Part shown: piece by piece, positions 28,693 to 37,779 of the stretch | Numbering within the stretch: position 1 is the stretch's first letter | Layout of the letters: each line of letters begins with the position of its first letter | Assembly (NCBI RefSeq): GCF_000374545.1 | Contig: NZ_KB894587.1 | Coordinates: forward strand, 62,001 to 126,000 | Origin: Anaeromusa acidaminophila DSM 3853 | Lineage (GTDB): Bacteria > Bacillota > Negativicutes > Anaeromusales > Anaeromusaceae | DNA: 64,000 nt | Direction of reading: 5' to 3' | Notes under the pieces: model-generated | Seen by the model: only the letters and a program-made list of their open reading frames with translations | Database searches by the model: none | Told to the model about the DNA's origin: nothing | Program-made: the position numbers and the translations under genes

Positions 28693-30078
28693 TTAAAACT
28701 CCTCTTTGCCTCGACATCGAAATACAGTAACTTGCCGATTCCCCTCGCTTAAATGAGCCACAATTTCTACCTCGCGAAATTGCTGTTTTAAAATCATTTC
28801 GTCTTTTTCCGCGCCGAAATAAAGGGCCGTCCCGCCTGCCAAGGGCGGCAAATCCTGCCGCCAATAGTCATACATAGAAATGCGTGCTGGCGTCACTACA
28901 TGAACAGCTGGTTTTCCAGGCAAATAATACCATGCGAGTGAGGCGTTCTGATAAGAATCGCTGAGCACCCAGCGCACATCCTCCTGCAGCCAAGGCCGCC
29001 CTTGGACGAATACATCATTTCCTATAAATTGCTGCGCCTTCAAATTGGCTTTAGGCGGCAGCCATGGCGCAGCTTCAGGAAATTTAGCCAAACCAACAAG
29101 CAATAGTGACAGCCCCAGACCCGCAGCCAGCCATTTTCGCGCTTGTTTTTTTTGTAGCCAGTACGCTAAAAGCGCCATGCCGCCCAAATAAGCCGGCACA
29201 GGCCAATTGGCTTCCGCTTTTTTAAATAATGCCGCATAACCAAAGAAACCAAGCGGAATCCAACAAGAAAGCCACAGCAGTGCACTCTGCCATTTCTGTA
29301 AATTCACTTTAAGATAACGCCAGCTGAAATAGAATAAGGCGAAGAAAAACAAAGGATTAACAATCGCCGCCTGAGCACCCCAAAAATCAAAAAAAAGCGG
29401 CAATTGCAGCACCTTGGGAGCATCCATGCCATGACCGTACTGAAACCGAAAGGAAGCCCAGTCATGCAACGAGTTCCAATACAGCACCGGCGAAAAAACA
29501 AACACCGCTACAACTAGCGCCCCCCAGAACACCGGACGCCGCAGCGTCCGCGGCTGGTAAAGCAAGACAGTTAAGAGCAACACAGGCAAAAGCAGGACCG
29601 CCGTGTACTTGGAAAGCATCGCCGCTCCTCCCGCAGCGCCGGCCGCCAGCCACCAAGCAGAACCTTCTTCCTGCAACGCCCGCTGCGCACTATAAAGAGC
29701 CGCCGCCCAAAACAAGGCCAACGGCGCATCTGGAGTCGCCAGCAAGTAACCGATTTGCAAAATAGGCAGTCCCAGTAAAAGAGGCAGTGCATACCTTGCT
29801 ACAGCACGCCCCCACAAGTTCTCCGTCAGTCTCCAAGTCAGCCATACCGCTCCAGAAAGGCAGGCCGCCGGAACCAAACGCAATATCGCCTCCGTCTGCC
29901 CTAGACGCCCCACAATCCAAAGCAGCCAGGCAATCATCGGCGGATGGTCAAAATAGGAAAAGTCCAGACGTTGTGTCCAGACCCAATAATAAGCTTCGTC
30001 ATAATGCAAAGGCAATGTTGCATTATAGGCAATGTTCGCCAAGGCAACCGCCAGAATCAGCCCATTTTCCCAGCGCAT
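28693..30078 (-). CDS. Membrane glycosyltransferase, GT39/ArnT-like
   Basis: The 461-aa, about 10-12-helix protein has the N-terminal acidic motif LPLHYDEAYYWVWTQRLDFSYFDHPPMIAWL, typical of polyprenyl-phosphate-sugar-dependent transferases (PMT/ArnT superfamily). A soluble C-terminal tail of about 100 residues is present. It would move a sugar from a lipid carrier to an envelope acceptor on the outer face of the membrane. The start at 30078 has GGAGGG upstream and overlaps the previous stop by 1 nt (TGATG). Confidence 0.88.
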   Translation of the reverse strand: MRWENGLILAVALANIAYNATLPLHYDEAYYWVWTQRLDFSYFDHPPMIAWLLWIVGRLGQTEAILRLVPAACLSGAVWLTWRLTENLWGRAVARYALPLLLGLPILQIGYLLATPDAPLALFWAAALYSAQRALQEEGSAWWLAAGAAGGAAMLSKYTAVLLLPVLLLTVLLYQPRTLRRPVFWGALVVAVFVFSPVLYWNSLHDWASFRFQYGHGMDAPKVLQLPLFFDFWGAQAAIVNPLFFFALFYFSWRYLKVNLQKWQSALLWLSCWIPLGFFGYAALFKKAEANWPVPAYLGGMALLAYWLQKKQARKWLAAGLGLSLLLVGLAKFPEAAPWLPPKANLKAQQFIGNDVFVQGRPWLQEDVRWVLSDSYQNASLAWYYLPGKPAVHVVTPARISMYDYWRQDLPPLAGGTALYFGAEKDEMILKQQFREVEIVAHLSEGNRQVTVFRCRGKEEF

Positions 30079-30788
30079 CAAAGGCCCTCCATCCTCAGTT
30101 TCCATACCATCAGCACGGCTTCCAAAAAGATGTTCTTAGACATTTTAGATTTTCCTACTTCCCGGTCTTCAAAAATAATAGGCACTTCTTTTATTTTGAA
30201 ACCCTTGCAGTGCGCCCGGTAAGTTAGTTCAATTTGAAAAGAGTAACCGTTAGAACGCACTGCTCCCAAATCAAGCGTTTCCAAAACCTCGCGCCGAAAG
30301 CATTTGAATCCGCCAGTCAAATCCTGATAAGGCAAGCCTAAAAGAACCCTCGCGTATAAACTACCGCCTCGGCTCAAAAAGCGTCGCCAAAAACCCCAAT
30401 TTTTCACCCCGCCGCCAGGTACATAGCGGCTTCCCAGCACTAGGTCCGCTTCTTCCGCTGCCGCCAGCAAATCAGGCAAATAGCGAGGATTATGCGAAAA
30501 ATCAGCATCCATTTCCAGAATACGCCGATACGAACGGGCTAAAGCCCAGCGAAACCCGGCGATATAGGCGGTTCCCAAGCCGAGCTTGCCTGCGCGGCGC
30601 AACAAAAATAACCGTCCCTCATATTGCGGTGTCTCCGCCCAATCCGCCACGAGTTGCCCTGTTCCATCCGGAGAGTTGTCATCGACTACGAGCACGTGGA
30701 TATCCGTCCGAATGCCATAGATCGCTTCCAGCAACGGTCCTAAATTCTCTTTTTCATTGTACGTCGGTATAATAATCAGGTCGTTCAC
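30078..30788 (-). CDS. Polyprenol-phosphate sugar synthase, GT2 (Dpm1-like)
   Basis: The 236-aa soluble glycosyltransferase starts NDLIIIPTYNEKENLGPLL. It has VVDDNSPDGTG and the acidic metal-binding DADFSHNP, and resembles dolichol-phosphate mannose synthase without a membrane anchor. It would load mannose or glucose onto undecaprenyl phosphate on the cytoplasmic face. Its start is GTG, overlapping the gtrA stop by 1 nt (TAGTG), so translation is coupled. Confidence 0.93.
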   Translation of the reverse strand: MNDLIIIPTYNEKENLGPLLEAIYGIRTDIHVLVVDDNSPDGTGQLVADWAETPQYEGRLFLLRRAGKLGLGTAYIAGFRWALARSYRRILEMDADFSHNPRYLPDLLAAAEEADLVLGSRYVPGGGVKNWGFWRRFLSRGGSLYARVLLGLPYQDLTGGFKCFRREVLETLDLGAVRSNGYSFQIELTYRAHCKGFKIKEVPIIFEDREVGKSKMSKNIFLEAVLMVWKLRMEGL

Positions 30789-31183
30789 TATATTGGCAGC
30801 TCCTTCTTTTCTCGGAAAGTCAAAGTATAATTAAGGAAAAAATTAAAAAAGCTGACTACAGCAACAGCTACAAGCTGCGCCAGCGTCTTATCCATACTCC
30901 AGGCGCTAACGAGATAATGCAGCACCAATAAGTTCAGCCCCAACCCACCTAGGCTAACGCCAAAGAACTCCAGGTATTTTCGTTGCATACTCTTATTCGC
31001 AGCCACCCCTTGAAAGGTCCAGGAAAAGTTCCACCAAAAATTATTGCTTACAGCCACTAAAAAAGCGCACACTGCAGCCGCTACGTAAAAAAAGCCCCCC
31101 CATAGGCACACCGTATAAACTAACAAATTCACGATCACGCCGGAAGCGCCTACCAGACAAAATTTGCATAACTTAGCAAACAA
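30788..31183 (-). CDS. GtrA-family membrane protein
   Basis: The 131-aa protein has four membrane segments and GtrA features: KFCLVGASGVIVNLLVY at the start and FFNFFLNYTLTF near the end. GtrA proteins are thought to flip polyprenyl-phosphate sugars. It is first in the gtrA-GT2-GT39 operon, so the three genes would form the sugar, flip and transfer steps. The start is a TTG at 31183 following GGAGAGAGG; an ATG is not available at that place. Confidence 0.88.
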   Translation of the reverse strand: MFAKLCKFCLVGASGVIVNLLVYTVCLWGGFFYVAAAVCAFLVAVSNNFWWNFSWTFQGVAANKSMQRKYLEFFGVSLGGLGLNLLVLHYLVSAWSMDKTLAQLVAVAVVSFFNFFLNYTLTFREKKELPI

Positions 31184-31273
31184 AAGCCTCTCTCCGTTCC
31201 TTTCAATACTTCCTGCATTATACCTTATTCTTCTCGCTCACTTCAACAAAAAGACAGAAACTTCCTATTTCTG

Positions 31274-31292
31274 CTATAAACAACGTTTATAG
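31274..31292. promoter_or_regulatory. 8-bp palindrome upstream of the gtrA operon
   Basis: CTATAAAC, AAC and GTTTATAG form a perfect dyad about 90-110 nt upstream of gtrA. It could be an operator, but no regulator is identified. Confidence 0.35.
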
Positions 31293-31297
31293 CCTAC

Positions 31298-31328
31298 AAA
31301 AAAGAACACGCCTGGCTTCCCGCCAGGC
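31298..31328 (-). terminator. Intrinsic terminator of the DUF218 gene
   Basis: GCCTGGC and GCCAGGC form the stem. The minus strand continues GTGTTCTTTTTTG. Confidence 0.82.
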
Positions 31329-31341
31329 CCATATTATGATT

Positions 31342-32109
31342 TCAATACCAACGGACCGCCAATAAAGCAATATACTCTTTCAAAGCAAGACTGGTATCCG
31401 CTAGAGCATCGGCGCTGGGAACCAGCTTGCGCGGTTCCAAAATCGCATGCCGATTGACCATGTATCCTGCTGGATATGGATGGGTCTGAACGCCAATTTT
31501 GGCAAACTGCTTTACCGACCGATCCATATGAAATGCAGAAGTAACCAAAACTGGCTGCCGGAACCCTTTGGCTTGCAGCAGCTTCTGCACAAACAAGGCG
31601 TTTTCCGTTGTATTACGACTTTGATCTTCTACCAAAATATCTTTTTCCGGTACGCCTAAGCTTTTCAAGATGTGTTTAGCCACCGCCGCTTCACAACCAG
31701 TGCCGGCAAACACCTGTCCGCCGGAGAATATAATTGGCCGCGGTTCCAATCGATACAGTTGATAGGCAGTCAGAAGGCGGTTAGCCGCGTGACCGGCCAG
31801 ATGTCCCTCGCCTAGAACATTAGGGGTATCCAGCGTAGCTCCGCCTCCGAGCACTACCAATACATCGCCTTGCGCCATCTCCACTGTAGGTTCATAGCGT
31901 TCCTCCAACGATCGCACCAGAGACTCCGACAAGGCAGGGGTTGAAGCCGCATACAGCAAAAAGGCAACTACCAGCAGCACCCCTGCCGCCATTCGTTCTT
32001 TTTTACGCCAGAGCCACCATCCCAGCCCTGTAAAGCAGACTAAAAAGCAACCTGGAGGCAGTAGAAAGGTTGCATATATTATTTTCAACAAATATAACAT
32101 CGTAATCAA
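31342..32109 (-). CDS. DUF218 / YdcF-like membrane protein
   Basis: The 255-aa protein has two N-terminal membrane helices and a DUF218 domain: DVLVVLGGGA, IIFSGGQVFAGTGCEAAVAKHILKSLGVPEKDILVEDQSRNT in pieces, and VTSAFHMDRSVKQFAK. This is the ElyC/SanA/YdcF superfamily, linked to envelope or polyprenyl metabolism in other bacteria. The start is either TTG at 32109, which overlaps the ADH stop, or ATG at 32100. Neither has a strong ribosome site, so coupling to the ADH gene is likely. Confidence 0.87.
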   Translation of the reverse strand: MITMLYLLKIIYATFLLPPGCFLVCFTGLGWWLWRKKERMAAGVLLVVAFLLYAASTPALSESLVRSLEERYEPTVEMAQGDVLVVLGGGATLDTPNVLGEGHLAGHAANRLLTAYQLYRLEPRPIIFSGGQVFAGTGCEAAVAKHILKSLGVPEKDILVEDQSRNTTENALFVQKLLQAKGFRQPVLVTSAFHMDRSVKQFAKIGVQTHPYPAGYMVNRHAILEPRKLVPSADALADTSLALKEYIALLAVRWY

Positions 32110-33254
32110 ATAAACGCTACGTCGTCAAGACGCCCGTCATAGATCATATTCAAAAGTTTACGCATCTCCTCTGCGTTAATTTCAGCCGGGTTCACCTGCG
32201 TCGAACCCAGTAATGCCTTCGCCGTAACCCCTTCTAAGCCATCCTGCCATTCTCTAAGCGACAACACCTCCGCAAAGGAGTGCGGAATGGCAACCGTACG
32301 GCGCAATTTCAGCAACGCCTCCGCCAAATCCGGCACTTGCGCCGTCTTGGCCAGCTCTTCTTCACGAGCTTTGGCCCAGTCATCCCGGCGATTATAGTGC
32401 AAAACATACGGCAGCGCAATGGCGTTAATCAGACCGTGCCCCAGGCCGTAACGCCCTCCAATGGCGTGCGCAATGCCGTGAGACAGACCCAAGCCGGTAT
32501 TGTGAAAAGCCAAACCAGCCATACATTGCAAATAGTGAACTTCTTCTCGCGCTTCTTCGTCGCCGCCGCAAGAAGCTCCCAAGTGCCGCAGCAACCCGGC
32601 AACCGCCTCTTTCGCCAAGCAATCGCTGAAGGGATTGCGTTTTTTATTTAAATAGCTTTCCACAGCGTGCGTCACTGCATCCATGCCGGTCTCCGCCGCC
32701 ACTGCCGCCGGCATAGTCAGCGTCAATTCCGGGTCCAAAATAGCAATATCCGGAATAAACGCATTGCTCTTTAAACCAATTTTGATTTCGTCTTCCCGGA
32801 ACGTCACTACCGCCGCCCAAGTAACTTCGCTCCCTGTGCCAGAGGTAGACGGCGCTACTACCAGTCGAGTCCGTTGCCTTTTCTGAGGCAACCGGCCTTC
32901 TTTAGCTGCTGCAAAAGTAAGTTCCGGATACTCATAAAACAACGTCATCACCTTAGCCGCGTCAATGGGAGACCCGCCTCCCATTGCCAGAACCAAGTCG
33001 GGTTGAAACTCACGCATCGCTCGCACGCCGGCCAAGACGGCCTCCGTATCCGGATTGGCCGGAACGCCTTCGTGCAAATAAACCTCGCACCCAGACGAAC
33101 GCAAGGCCACTTCCGCCTGCTCTAAAAAGCCATAACGTTTCATGGAAGAGCCGCCGGTCACAATAAACGCCCTCTTCGCCTGCAGCGTCCCTAATTCCTT
33201 CACTGCGCCGCGCCCCAGCCATAAGCTGTCGCCGCCTAAAATGATTTGTTGCAT
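32106..33254 (-). CDS. Iron-containing alcohol dehydrogenase
   Basis: The 382-aa protein is a type III alcohol dehydrogenase. It has the nucleotide-binding MGGGSPIDAAKV, APSTSGTGSEVT, and metal ligands in ETGMDAVTHAVESY and GLSHGIAHAIGGRYGLGHG. It would reduce or oxidise a small alcohol/aldehyde with NAD(P)H; the substrate is not readable. GGAGGGAG precedes the ATG. Confidence 0.93.
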   Translation of the reverse strand: MQQIILGGDSLWLGRGAVKELGTLQAKRAFIVTGGSSMKRYGFLEQAEVALRSSGCEVYLHEGVPANPDTEAVLAGVRAMREFQPDLVLAMGGGSPIDAAKVMTLFYEYPELTFAAAKEGRLPQKRQRTRLVVAPSTSGTGSEVTWAAVVTFREDEIKIGLKSNAFIPDIAILDPELTLTMPAAVAAETGMDAVTHAVESYLNKKRNPFSDCLAKEAVAGLLRHLGASCGGDEEAREEVHYLQCMAGLAFHNTGLGLSHGIAHAIGGRYGLGHGLINAIALPYVLHYNRRDDWAKAREEELAKTAQVPDLAEALLKLRRTVAIPHSFAEVLSLREWQDGLEGVTAKALLGSTQVNPAEINAEEMRKLLNMIYDGRLDDVAFI

Positions 33255-33267
33255 CGTTTCTCCCTCC

Positions 33268-34053
33268 TTAACCTAACACCTTGTCATCATATCCATAACG
33301 TTGTCTTTCCCGATAATACACAGGCTGCAAACCGGCAAATTCCGCTATCGCCAGCCCCTTGCGCAGCCAACGACCCACATCTTCCGGCTTATGCGCATCA
33401 GACCCAATCGTCACAAAGCGGCCGCCTAAAGCGGCAAAGCGTTCATAAATAGGCAATAGCTGCCGCAACCGCACCGGCGACTCCAAACGCCTTGTGTTGA
33501 TTTCCAACGCCGTTTCCCGTCCGGCAACAACCAACAAAATCGCATCAATCAGCTCCATATATTCGCCGTAATACACTTCCGGGTCCTCATACCGCGCATA
33601 ACGGGCAATGTAGTCGATATGCCCCAGAGCGTCAATAAAATCATATTCTTCCACGCACTGCAGCATAGCCTCAAAATAGCGACAGTAGACATCCCGTTTG
33701 CTGCGTCCTTTATAAAAAGCCGCATCATAAATATCCATGCCCTCTACAACATGAATGGAACCGATAACTTGATCAAATGCATAATTCGCAAGCAGCGCCT
33801 GATTGGCCGCCTTGCACTCGGCGCGCATGCCGATCTCTACACCCAGCAGCAGCTTCTCGCTGCGATAGGGCGCATACGCCTCCAAATACTCTTGCGGCTC
33901 AAAAAGAAACGCTTCCGGCTGGGGATAATCATAGTCCATATGCTCTGTAATAATCAGACCGATTTCCTTTGCCGCAGCAGCCTCCATTGCCTCTTCCAAG
34001 GTCATGCGAGAATCTGTAGAAAACACAGTATGACAATGACTGTCAAAAACCAT
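33268..34053 (-). CDS. PHP-domain phosphoesterase, histidinol-phosphatase-like
   Basis: The 261-aa protein has PHP metal motifs in order: FDSHCHTVFSTDS, ITEHMDYDY, GVEIG, GSIHVVEG, DALGHIDYIARY and TIGSDAHKPEDVG. It matches the HisJ/HisK-type family in length and pattern. No his gene is nearby, so another phosphomonoester is possible. The start at 34053 follows GGAGGGG; an in-frame ATG at 34077 is disfavoured. Confidence 0.85.
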   Translation of the reverse strand: MVFDSHCHTVFSTDSRMTLEEAMEAAAAKEIGLIITEHMDYDYPQPEAFLFEPQEYLEAYAPYRSEKLLLGVEIGMRAECKAANQALLANYAFDQVIGSIHVVEGMDIYDAAFYKGRSKRDVYCRYFEAMLQCVEEYDFIDALGHIDYIARYARYEDPEVYYGEYMELIDAILLVVAGRETALEINTRRLESPVRLRQLLPIYERFAALGGRFVTIGSDAHKPEDVGRWLRKGLAIAEFAGLQPVYYRERQRYGYDDKVLG

Positions 34054-34152
34054 AGGCCCCTCCTTCTTTTTCACCAATTTCTCTTTTGCAATAGGAGCGC
34101 ATCGAAACAGCGCGCCTCTTTTTTTCTAATAACATCTGCAACAGCCAACCGC

Positions 34153-34530
34153 CTAAAAAATCGATCCCTGCATAAATTCAACGCGTTCTCCATCCGGTCC
34201 TAAGAAGAAAAAGTTTTGCAAACTTTTCCCTAACGAAGCTGGCTGCTCCGTTAACGGCATAATGCCAAGCGAACGCAAACGCTCCATTTCTGCAGCCACA
34301 TCGGACACCCAAAATGCTAAGTGATCCACAACGCCATCCCTGCGTTCCTCCGCTTCTTGCTGCAAGCGCTGCACCAATTCTATAATTTGCCCTCCCACGT
34401 TGAGAAAGACTAATTTGATCCGTTCGTCTTGATATGTATTTTCCACTTTACACTGAAGCGCTCTCTGATAAAATTCTTTAGATACTTCTGCATTTTTCAC
34501 TACAAGACCGACATGAGCCAATTTATACAT
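34153..34530 (-). CDS. Glyoxalase/VOC family protein
   Basis: The 125-aa protein has two beta-alpha-beta-beta-beta modules of the VOC fold. It starts YKLAHVGLVVKNAEVSKEFYQ and continues with DHLAFWVSDVAAEM and FFFLGPDGERVEFMQ. Metal-ligand positions (H in AHVG, E in IIELV, H in DHLAF, E in VEFMQ) look conserved. It may be a methylmalonyl-CoA-epimerase-like or lactoylglutathione-lyase-like enzyme. The role is unknown. Confidence 0.82.
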   Translation of the reverse strand: MYKLAHVGLVVKNAEVSKEFYQRALQCKVENTYQDERIKLVFLNVGGQIIELVQRLQQEAEERRDGVVDHLAFWVSDVAAEMERLRSLGIMPLTEQPASLGKSLQNFFFLGPDGERVEFMQGSIF

Positions 34531-34632
34531 AGTTTCACCTCGTCAATATCGCTTGCCTTTGCTTCTCCTATTATTTTATCATAATCCCAGCCGGAGAGCC
34601 GTCGTTTTATGCAATTCAAAAAAGAAACCCAT

Positions 34633-34669
34633 AAAAAAGCAGGCGGAGCTGTATACTCTCGCCTGCTTT
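34633..34669 (-). terminator. Intrinsic terminator of fabH
   Basis: AAAGCAGGCG and CGCCTGCTTT form a 10-bp stem followed on the minus strand by TTTTTT. Confidence 0.88.
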
Positions 34670-34675
34670 CACTAA

Positions 34676-35644
34676 TCAATATTCTAAAATGGCCGCTCCC
34701 CAAACCAAACCGCCGCCAAAAGCCGTTAAAAGCACTTTTTGGCCTCGTTGGATTTTCCCTTCCTTAATCGCCAGATCAAAGGCCAAGGGGATGGTAGCTG
34801 CTGAGTTATTGCCATACTCTCGAACCGTGCACACAACCTTGTCCATCGGAAGTGACAAATGTCTAGCAACCGCATCAATGATACGCTGATTGGCCTGATG
34901 AGGCACCACCCAGTCGATGTCGTCAATGGTCAGATTAGTAGCGATTAAGGCTTCCTTAACCGCCTGCGTCATGGCATTGACCGCCAATTTAAAAATTTTA
35001 TTCCCATCCATGGCCATTTTGTTTTTACCGGCCGGTTCGCGGCTGCCGCCGCCGGGAATGTAGAGCAAGTCGGCATATTGACCATCAGCGCGCAATAGCG
35101 TATGCAAAATCCCTGCGCCGTCTTTTTCCTCGCCCCGCGAAAGAATAGCTGCGCCAGCGCCGTCTGAAAATAAAATACATGTGCCGCGGTCTTCATAATC
35201 TGTAAAACGAGACAGCGCTTCTGCGCCAATTACCAATACGTTTTTATGCGTACCACAACGTATATATTGCTCGGCAACCTGCAACGCCGTCAAAAAGCCC
35301 ACACACGTTGCGCTCACATCGAACGCAGCTGTGCGCGGCAAACAACCTAGTTGATGATGCAACAGGCAAGCCACAGCCGGAAATGGATAATCGCCGCTTA
35401 CGGTAGCGACCAAAATCAAATCCAAATCCTGCGCCGTCATACCGGCGTCTTCCAACGCAGCCCTCGCTGCCGCCAAGGCCAAATCGGATGTTGCCTCTTC
35501 TGGCGCGGCAATACGCCGTTCGGAAATGCCGGTACGCGAAAGTATCCACTCATCGGTTGTATCGACCATACGAGTCAAGTCTTCATTCGTTAAGCGCCGT
35601 TGCGGCACGTAATGCCCAGTCCCCCGGATCACCACTCGTTGCAT
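34676..35644 (-). CDS. fabH: Beta-ketoacyl-ACP synthase III
   Basis: The 322-aa thiolase-fold enzyme has the catalytic triad: Cys in FDVSATCVGFL, His in VVPHQANQRI and Asn in YGNNSAATIP. The N-terminus VVIRGTGHYVPQRRLTN is typical. It condenses acetyl-CoA with malonyl-ACP to start fatty-acid synthesis. It lies alone, away from any fab cluster, so it may be an extra copy or a specialised KASIII. Confidence 0.93.
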   Translation of the reverse strand: MQRVVIRGTGHYVPQRRLTNEDLTRMVDTTDEWILSRTGISERRIAAPEEATSDLALAAARAALEDAGMTAQDLDLILVATVSGDYPFPAVACLLHHQLGCLPRTAAFDVSATCVGFLTALQVAEQYIRCGTHKNVLVIGAEALSRFTDYEDRGTCILFSDGAGAAILSRGEEKDGAGILHTLLRADGQYADLLYIPGGGSREPAGKNKMAMDGNKIFKLAVNAMTQAVKEALIATNLTIDDIDWVVPHQANQRIIDAVARHLSLPMDKVVCTVREYGNNSAATIPLAFDLAIKEGKIQRGQKVLLTAFGGGLVWGAAILEY

Positions 35645-35715
35645 GATTACACTCCTTTATTCCTACCACGATGAAGCATCCAGGCAAATGATCTTCTGCC
35701 GGAGACGCCTTATTT

Positions 35716-35739
35716 AGACCTGGTTTTAGAACCAGGTCT
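35716..35739. terminator. Hairpin after the SGNH hydrolase gene
   Basis: AGACCTGGTT and AACCAGGTCT pair perfectly around TTAG. The T-rich side is on the plus strand, so it is a poor match to a minus-strand terminator. Confidence 0.5.
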
Positions 35740-35807
35740 TTATTTATTATCCGGCACATCCGCCATTTTGTAAAGCTTTTTCTCATCTTACACTGTTGTA
35801 ATTGTAT

Positions 35808-37103
35808 TTAGCGCGTAACCCGTACCCAATTTCGCTCAATGATTTGCGCCATAAGCTCTTTGCCCTCCAAACCAGGATGCAGCCCATCAATGGCTAGACG
35901 GTTTTGCATCACGCCCTTGGAGTCAATAAAATGAGGCTCCAAGTCAATATAATACGGCTGGCGACGAATAAACTGATTCACTTTGGTAAACGCGCTGCGC
36001 CAGTTTTCTGCCGTCGGCTCGTCAAATACCCTCTCAATGGCCGCCGGATTTATGGAAGGCAAGGTGAGAAAAATAGGCCGAATGCCATTAGCGCGGCATT
36101 TTTCGCCAATTTCCGTTAGTTCTTGGATAACTTGTTCTGCCGGCACGCCGCCGCGCAAGCTGTTGGTCCCTCCTAAAATCAAAAGATATTTAGGATTGTA
36201 AGGCAATACATCCGCGTCAAACCGAGCCAGCATGCTTTCCGTAGTATCGCCGCTGCGCCCCAGGTTTACATGGGAAAAGTGCAGATACGTTTGAAAATCA
36301 TATTCTTTGTCCGCCGGCGAAAAAGAAACCGAGCCGCCGCCATGAACAATACTATCCCCAAAAGAAGCGGAATACCATCCGTCATTAGCAGGATCTACGG
36401 TAAAACGGCCCGCTTCCGACCATACGCCTACAGGGCCTCCTTGCGCATCCAACCCGCGCACCCGCCAGTAATACACCCCTGGCTTGCTGCGCGGCAGCTC
36501 ATCATAACAATCAATAACAGCGCCGACCCGTTGACTCCAAATACGATATTTCGAGGCTTCCGTTCCTAGCGGATTTTCCGGCTCCGCCGCCAAAAGCTCC
36601 ACTTCATACCCGGAAGCGCCCGGAATCATGACCCAGGTATAAACCGGATACAGTAAAGAGGCCATACCGCCAGCATTGAAATCCGCATTCAAGACAGGAC
36701 GCAGGGGTCCTTTATTTTTAGGATTTACCTGCAGCACTTCACTCTGAGAAAAGCGGCTGATCGGCTGTCCATCCAAATCCAGCGCCCTCACTCGCCAATA
36801 TAATGTTTGTTCTTCCTCCCACAAGGAAAAATCAGCTTGATACGCCGCTTGAAAAACCTGTTTGGTCTTTATAAGCGGTCCATATCCCTCGGGAGCCTCT
36901 TCCGGTGAGCGAGTCCAAATCTCCAATTCATATTGTATCGCATCTGCAATGGGCGTCCAGCGAAGCAATGGCTGCGCCACCGCCTCTCGTCTTTCTTCCG
37001 ACGCCAAGCTCTGCGGTCTCGGCAATGCAGGCTCGCCAAACAGAGAAGCCGACGCCAACAAAAACAGCAAGCAGCATAAAATTATTTTACTTATGCGGTA
37101 CAT
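35808..37103 (-). CDS. Secreted SGNH/GDSL hydrolase with beta-sandwich repeats
   Basis: The 431-aa protein has a signal peptide (MYRISKIILCCLLFLLASASLFG), then two fibronectin-III-like modules. Each contains a W.VRALD/RGLDAQG..S strand pair (YWRVRALDLDGQPISRFS and YYWRVRGLDAQGGPVGVWS). The C-terminal SGNH hydrolase has block I FGDSIVHGGG, block III LILGGTNSLRGG and the catalytic DGLHPG. It would cut ester groups on an extracellular or envelope polymer. The start at 37103 follows GAGGAGG; an upstream in-frame extension is not supported. Confidence 0.87.
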   Translation of the reverse strand: MYRISKIILCCLLFLLASASLFGEPALPRPQSLASEERREAVAQPLLRWTPIADAIQYELEIWTRSPEEAPEGYGPLIKTKQVFQAAYQADFSLWEEEQTLYWRVRALDLDGQPISRFSQSEVLQVNPKNKGPLRPVLNADFNAGGMASLLYPVYTWVMIPGASGYEVELLAAEPENPLGTEASKYRIWSQRVGAVIDCYDELPRSKPGVYYWRVRGLDAQGGPVGVWSEAGRFTVDPANDGWYSASFGDSIVHGGGSVSFSPADKEYDFQTYLHFSHVNLGRSGDTTESMLARFDADVLPYNPKYLLILGGTNSLRGGVPAEQVIQELTEIGEKCRANGIRPIFLTLPSINPAAIERVFDEPTAENWRSAFTKVNQFIRRQPYYIDLEPHFIDSKGVMQNRLAIDGLHPGLEGKELMAQIIERNWVRVTR

Positions 37104-37209
37104 GCCAGCCGCCTCCTCTCCTAATCGATGTATTTTGCACTGCAAAATTGCATCTTCATTGTAGTAAATTGTATCATAGATAGTCTCATTTTGCACCTTT
37201 CCTAACGAC

Positions 37210-37247
37210 AAGGAAGCAGCTCAGCACATGCGCCGAGCTGCTTCCTT
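37210..37247 (-). terminator. Terminator-like hairpin after the 37256 gene
   Basis: AAGGAAGCAGCTC and GAGCTGCTTCCTT form a 13-bp perfect stem with a 12-nt loop. The following T-run is weak. Confidence 0.65.
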
Positions 37248-37255
37248 GCAGCCAG

Positions 37256-37726
37256 TTATTGCTCGTTGCCACTCTTAGGAGTCTCCATGATCTCCAGGCG
37301 ATCTAACCCATGTTGGGCAAACTCCTCATCATAGCGCACCTGCATTTCCGATTCTGTTTGGTAGCGCTCCTCCAAATTCATTTGCTTAATACGTTCCTCA
37401 CCATAAAGGCGTATAAAATCTCTGCGTCCTAACCGATGCACCAATTCCGCCCAGAAGGTATAGTTTTCAAAACGCTCAATTTCTTGCATAGGCCGGCCTT
37501 CTTCGCCCCAACGTCGAGTAAGGTAATACTCTCCAGTTCGGTCGTCACGCCCCACTGCTTCTTCCAGGTTAAAATCCTTAGCAGACTCCAATACTTTTTG
37601 CATAAGCAAACGATACTCTTCTGTAGACTCGCCTTTTTCTTCGGCATGGGCATGAAGCACCCAGTCCGCCATGTACAGCATTTCCAATAAAGTCGCGTAT
37701 TCTTTCTTGCTAAAATTTAATTTCAC
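37256..37726 (-). CDS. Conserved hypothetical protein
   Basis: The 156-aa acidic, helical protein begins KLNFSKKEYATLLEMLYMADWVLHAH. It has no signal peptide, membrane segment or recognised catalytic motif. The start is a GTG at 37726 preceded by AAGAAGGAA. It follows the activase gene at 53 nt and may share its transcript. I do not recognise a family. Confidence 0.7.
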   Translation of the reverse strand: MKLNFSKKEYATLLEMLYMADWVLHAHAEEKGESTEEYRLLMQKVLESAKDFNLEEAVGRDDRTGEYYLTRRWGEEGRPMQEIERFENYTFWAELVHRLGRRDFIRLYGEERIKQMNLEERYQTESEMQVRYDEEFAQHGLDRLEIMETPKSGNEQ

Positions 37727-37779
37727 CGTCTATTCCTTCTTTCCCTGCTACTTCTTTCCTACGCCAAAAAAGTCTCTCG

